DNA of 6,204 bases, from contig JAKIUO010000167.1 in the NCBI GenBank assembly GCA_021647535.1, positions 1-6,204 on the forward strand, written 5' to 3'. Below are positions 5,977 through 6,204 of the stretch, in pieces; the stretch's first letter is position 1; each line of letters begins with the position of its first letter. The notes beneath the pieces were generated by a model. The model made no database searches, was not told where the DNA came from, and saw only the letters and a program-made list of their open reading frames with translations. The stretch comes from Hyphomicrobiaceae bacterium. Its GTDB lineage: Bacteria; Pseudomonadota; Alphaproteobacteria; Rhizobiales; JAKIUO01. A program made the position numbers and the translations under genes.

Positions 5977-5994
5977 TTTTTCAGGTCTGAAAAA
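5977..5994. repeat. Short perfect inverted repeat after cas2
   Basis: TTTTTCAG, two bases, CTGAAAAA: an 8-bp palindrome directly before the terminator. It may extend the terminator structure or be a fortuitous A/T palindrome. I assign no function. Confidence 0.4.
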
Positions 5995-5995
5995 G

Positions 5996-6023
5996 AAAAG
6001 CCCCTGTAAAAACAGGGGCTTTT
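5996..6023. terminator. Bidirectional intrinsic terminator between cas2 and the CRISPR array
   Basis: AAAAGCCCCTGT and ACAGGGGCTTTT form a perfect 12-bp stem around an AAAA loop. The A-run and T-run flank the GC core symmetrically; on the minus strand a further CTTTTTC follows. It can end both the cas operon (plus) and the array transcript (minus), and lies 9 bp from the last repeat, which suits convergent transcription. Confidence 0.92.
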
Positions 6024-6032
6024 CAGTAGTCT

Positions 6033-6204
6033 ACTCTATCTGATTTGAAAACGTGAGCCAACCGCAACAAGACGAGTAATCTCCTGTTCCGAAGATGCAC
6101 TCTATCTGATTTGAAAACGTGAGCCAACCGCAACGTCTGGGATGACATTACCACCTTCGATGGCACTCTATCTGATTTGAAAACGTGAGCCAACCGCAAC
6201 CTTT
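6033..6204 (-). CRISPR. Type II-C CRISPR array, leader-distal end, continues past the window
   Basis: Three identical 36-bp repeats lie at 6033-6068, 6099-6134 and 6165-6200, with spacers at 6069-6098 and 6135-6164 (30 bp each) and four bases of a third. On the minus strand the repeat begins GTTGCGGTTGG and ends ATCAGATAGAGT; the start fits type II repeats, and the minus-strand transcript is what the tracrRNA anti-repeat can pair with. crRNAs are therefore read right to left, the leader lies beyond the right edge, and 6033-6068 is the oldest, terminal repeat. It shows no decay. Spacers in crRNA sense begin GCATCTTCGG and GCCATCGAAG. Neither matches elsewhere in this window as far as I can see by eye; targets are unknown. 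Confidence 0.97.
6099..6127 (-). promoter_or_regulatory. Putative promoter embedded in each CRISPR repeat (shown for repeat 2)
   Basis: On the minus strand the repeat holds TTGGCT (6127-6122), then exactly 17 bp, then TAGAGT (6104-6099) as its last six bases. Each box matches four of six consensus positions. Transcription would start inside the adjoining spacer and yield a crRNA without 5' processing, as is known in Neisseria meningitidis II-C. The other repeats have the same boxes. Confidence 0.5.

Noticed and set aside
6069..6164. A shared GC at the start of both spacers as part of a 38-bp repeat
   Set aside because: The corresponding bases beside the first repeat differ (CT before 6033), and two spacers are too few to claim a bias.

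Overview
The window carries a complete type II-C CRISPR-Cas locus next to the 3' part of a tyrosine-recombinase gene. Base composition is moderate (roughly half G+C). The Cas9 resembles, from memory and without an alignment, the compact Cas9s of marine alphaproteobacteria such as Candidatus Puniceispirillum. I therefore suspect an alphaproteobacterium, but the species cannot be named from this sequence.

Layout. At 2-997 (+) is an integrase gene cut by the left edge. At about 979-1112 (-) is the tracrRNA gene; its terminator overlaps the integrase stop codon. At 1093-1316 lies the divergent control region between tracrRNA and cas9. Then come cas9 (1317-4610), cas1 (4690-5607) and cas2 (5629-5961), all on +, followed by a strong bidirectional terminator (5996-6023). 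From 6033 to the right edge is a CRISPR array with three identical 36-bp repeats and 30-bp spacers. There is no csn2 or cas4, so the subtype is II-C. The array reads from the minus strand, towards the cas genes. Its repeats begin GTTGCGG in that direction, match the anti-repeat of the minus-strand tracrRNA, and each contains a plausible promoter.

The most interesting part is the tracrRNA/cas9 intergenic region. Upstream of the anti-repeat, on the same strand, is an 11-nt copy of the 5' end of the CRISPR repeat (GTTGCGGTTGG). Directly before it, where a crRNA would carry its spacer, is the 10-mer AATCAAGTGT. The same 10-mer occurs once more on the opposite strand at 1142-1151, just upstream of the putative cas9 -35 box. 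A long tracrRNA from a promoter at about 1119-1147 would therefore be a natural single-guide RNA: guide, repeat-like 5' arm, hairpin loop, anti-repeat, tail. Its 10-nt seed matches the cas9 promoter. This is the logic of the tracr-L autorepressor of Streptococcus pyogenes (type II-A), here in a II-C locus with unrelated sequence. A second promoter in the loop would give the normal short tracrRNA starting at the anti-repeat.

Working together: Cas1-Cas2 add spacers; array promoters and short tracrRNA supply guides to Cas9; and when Cas9 is abundant, Cas9-tracr-L would bind between the divergent promoters and damp both cas9 and tracr-L. The CRISPR genes and RNAs are seen in sequence. The feedback circuit is inference.
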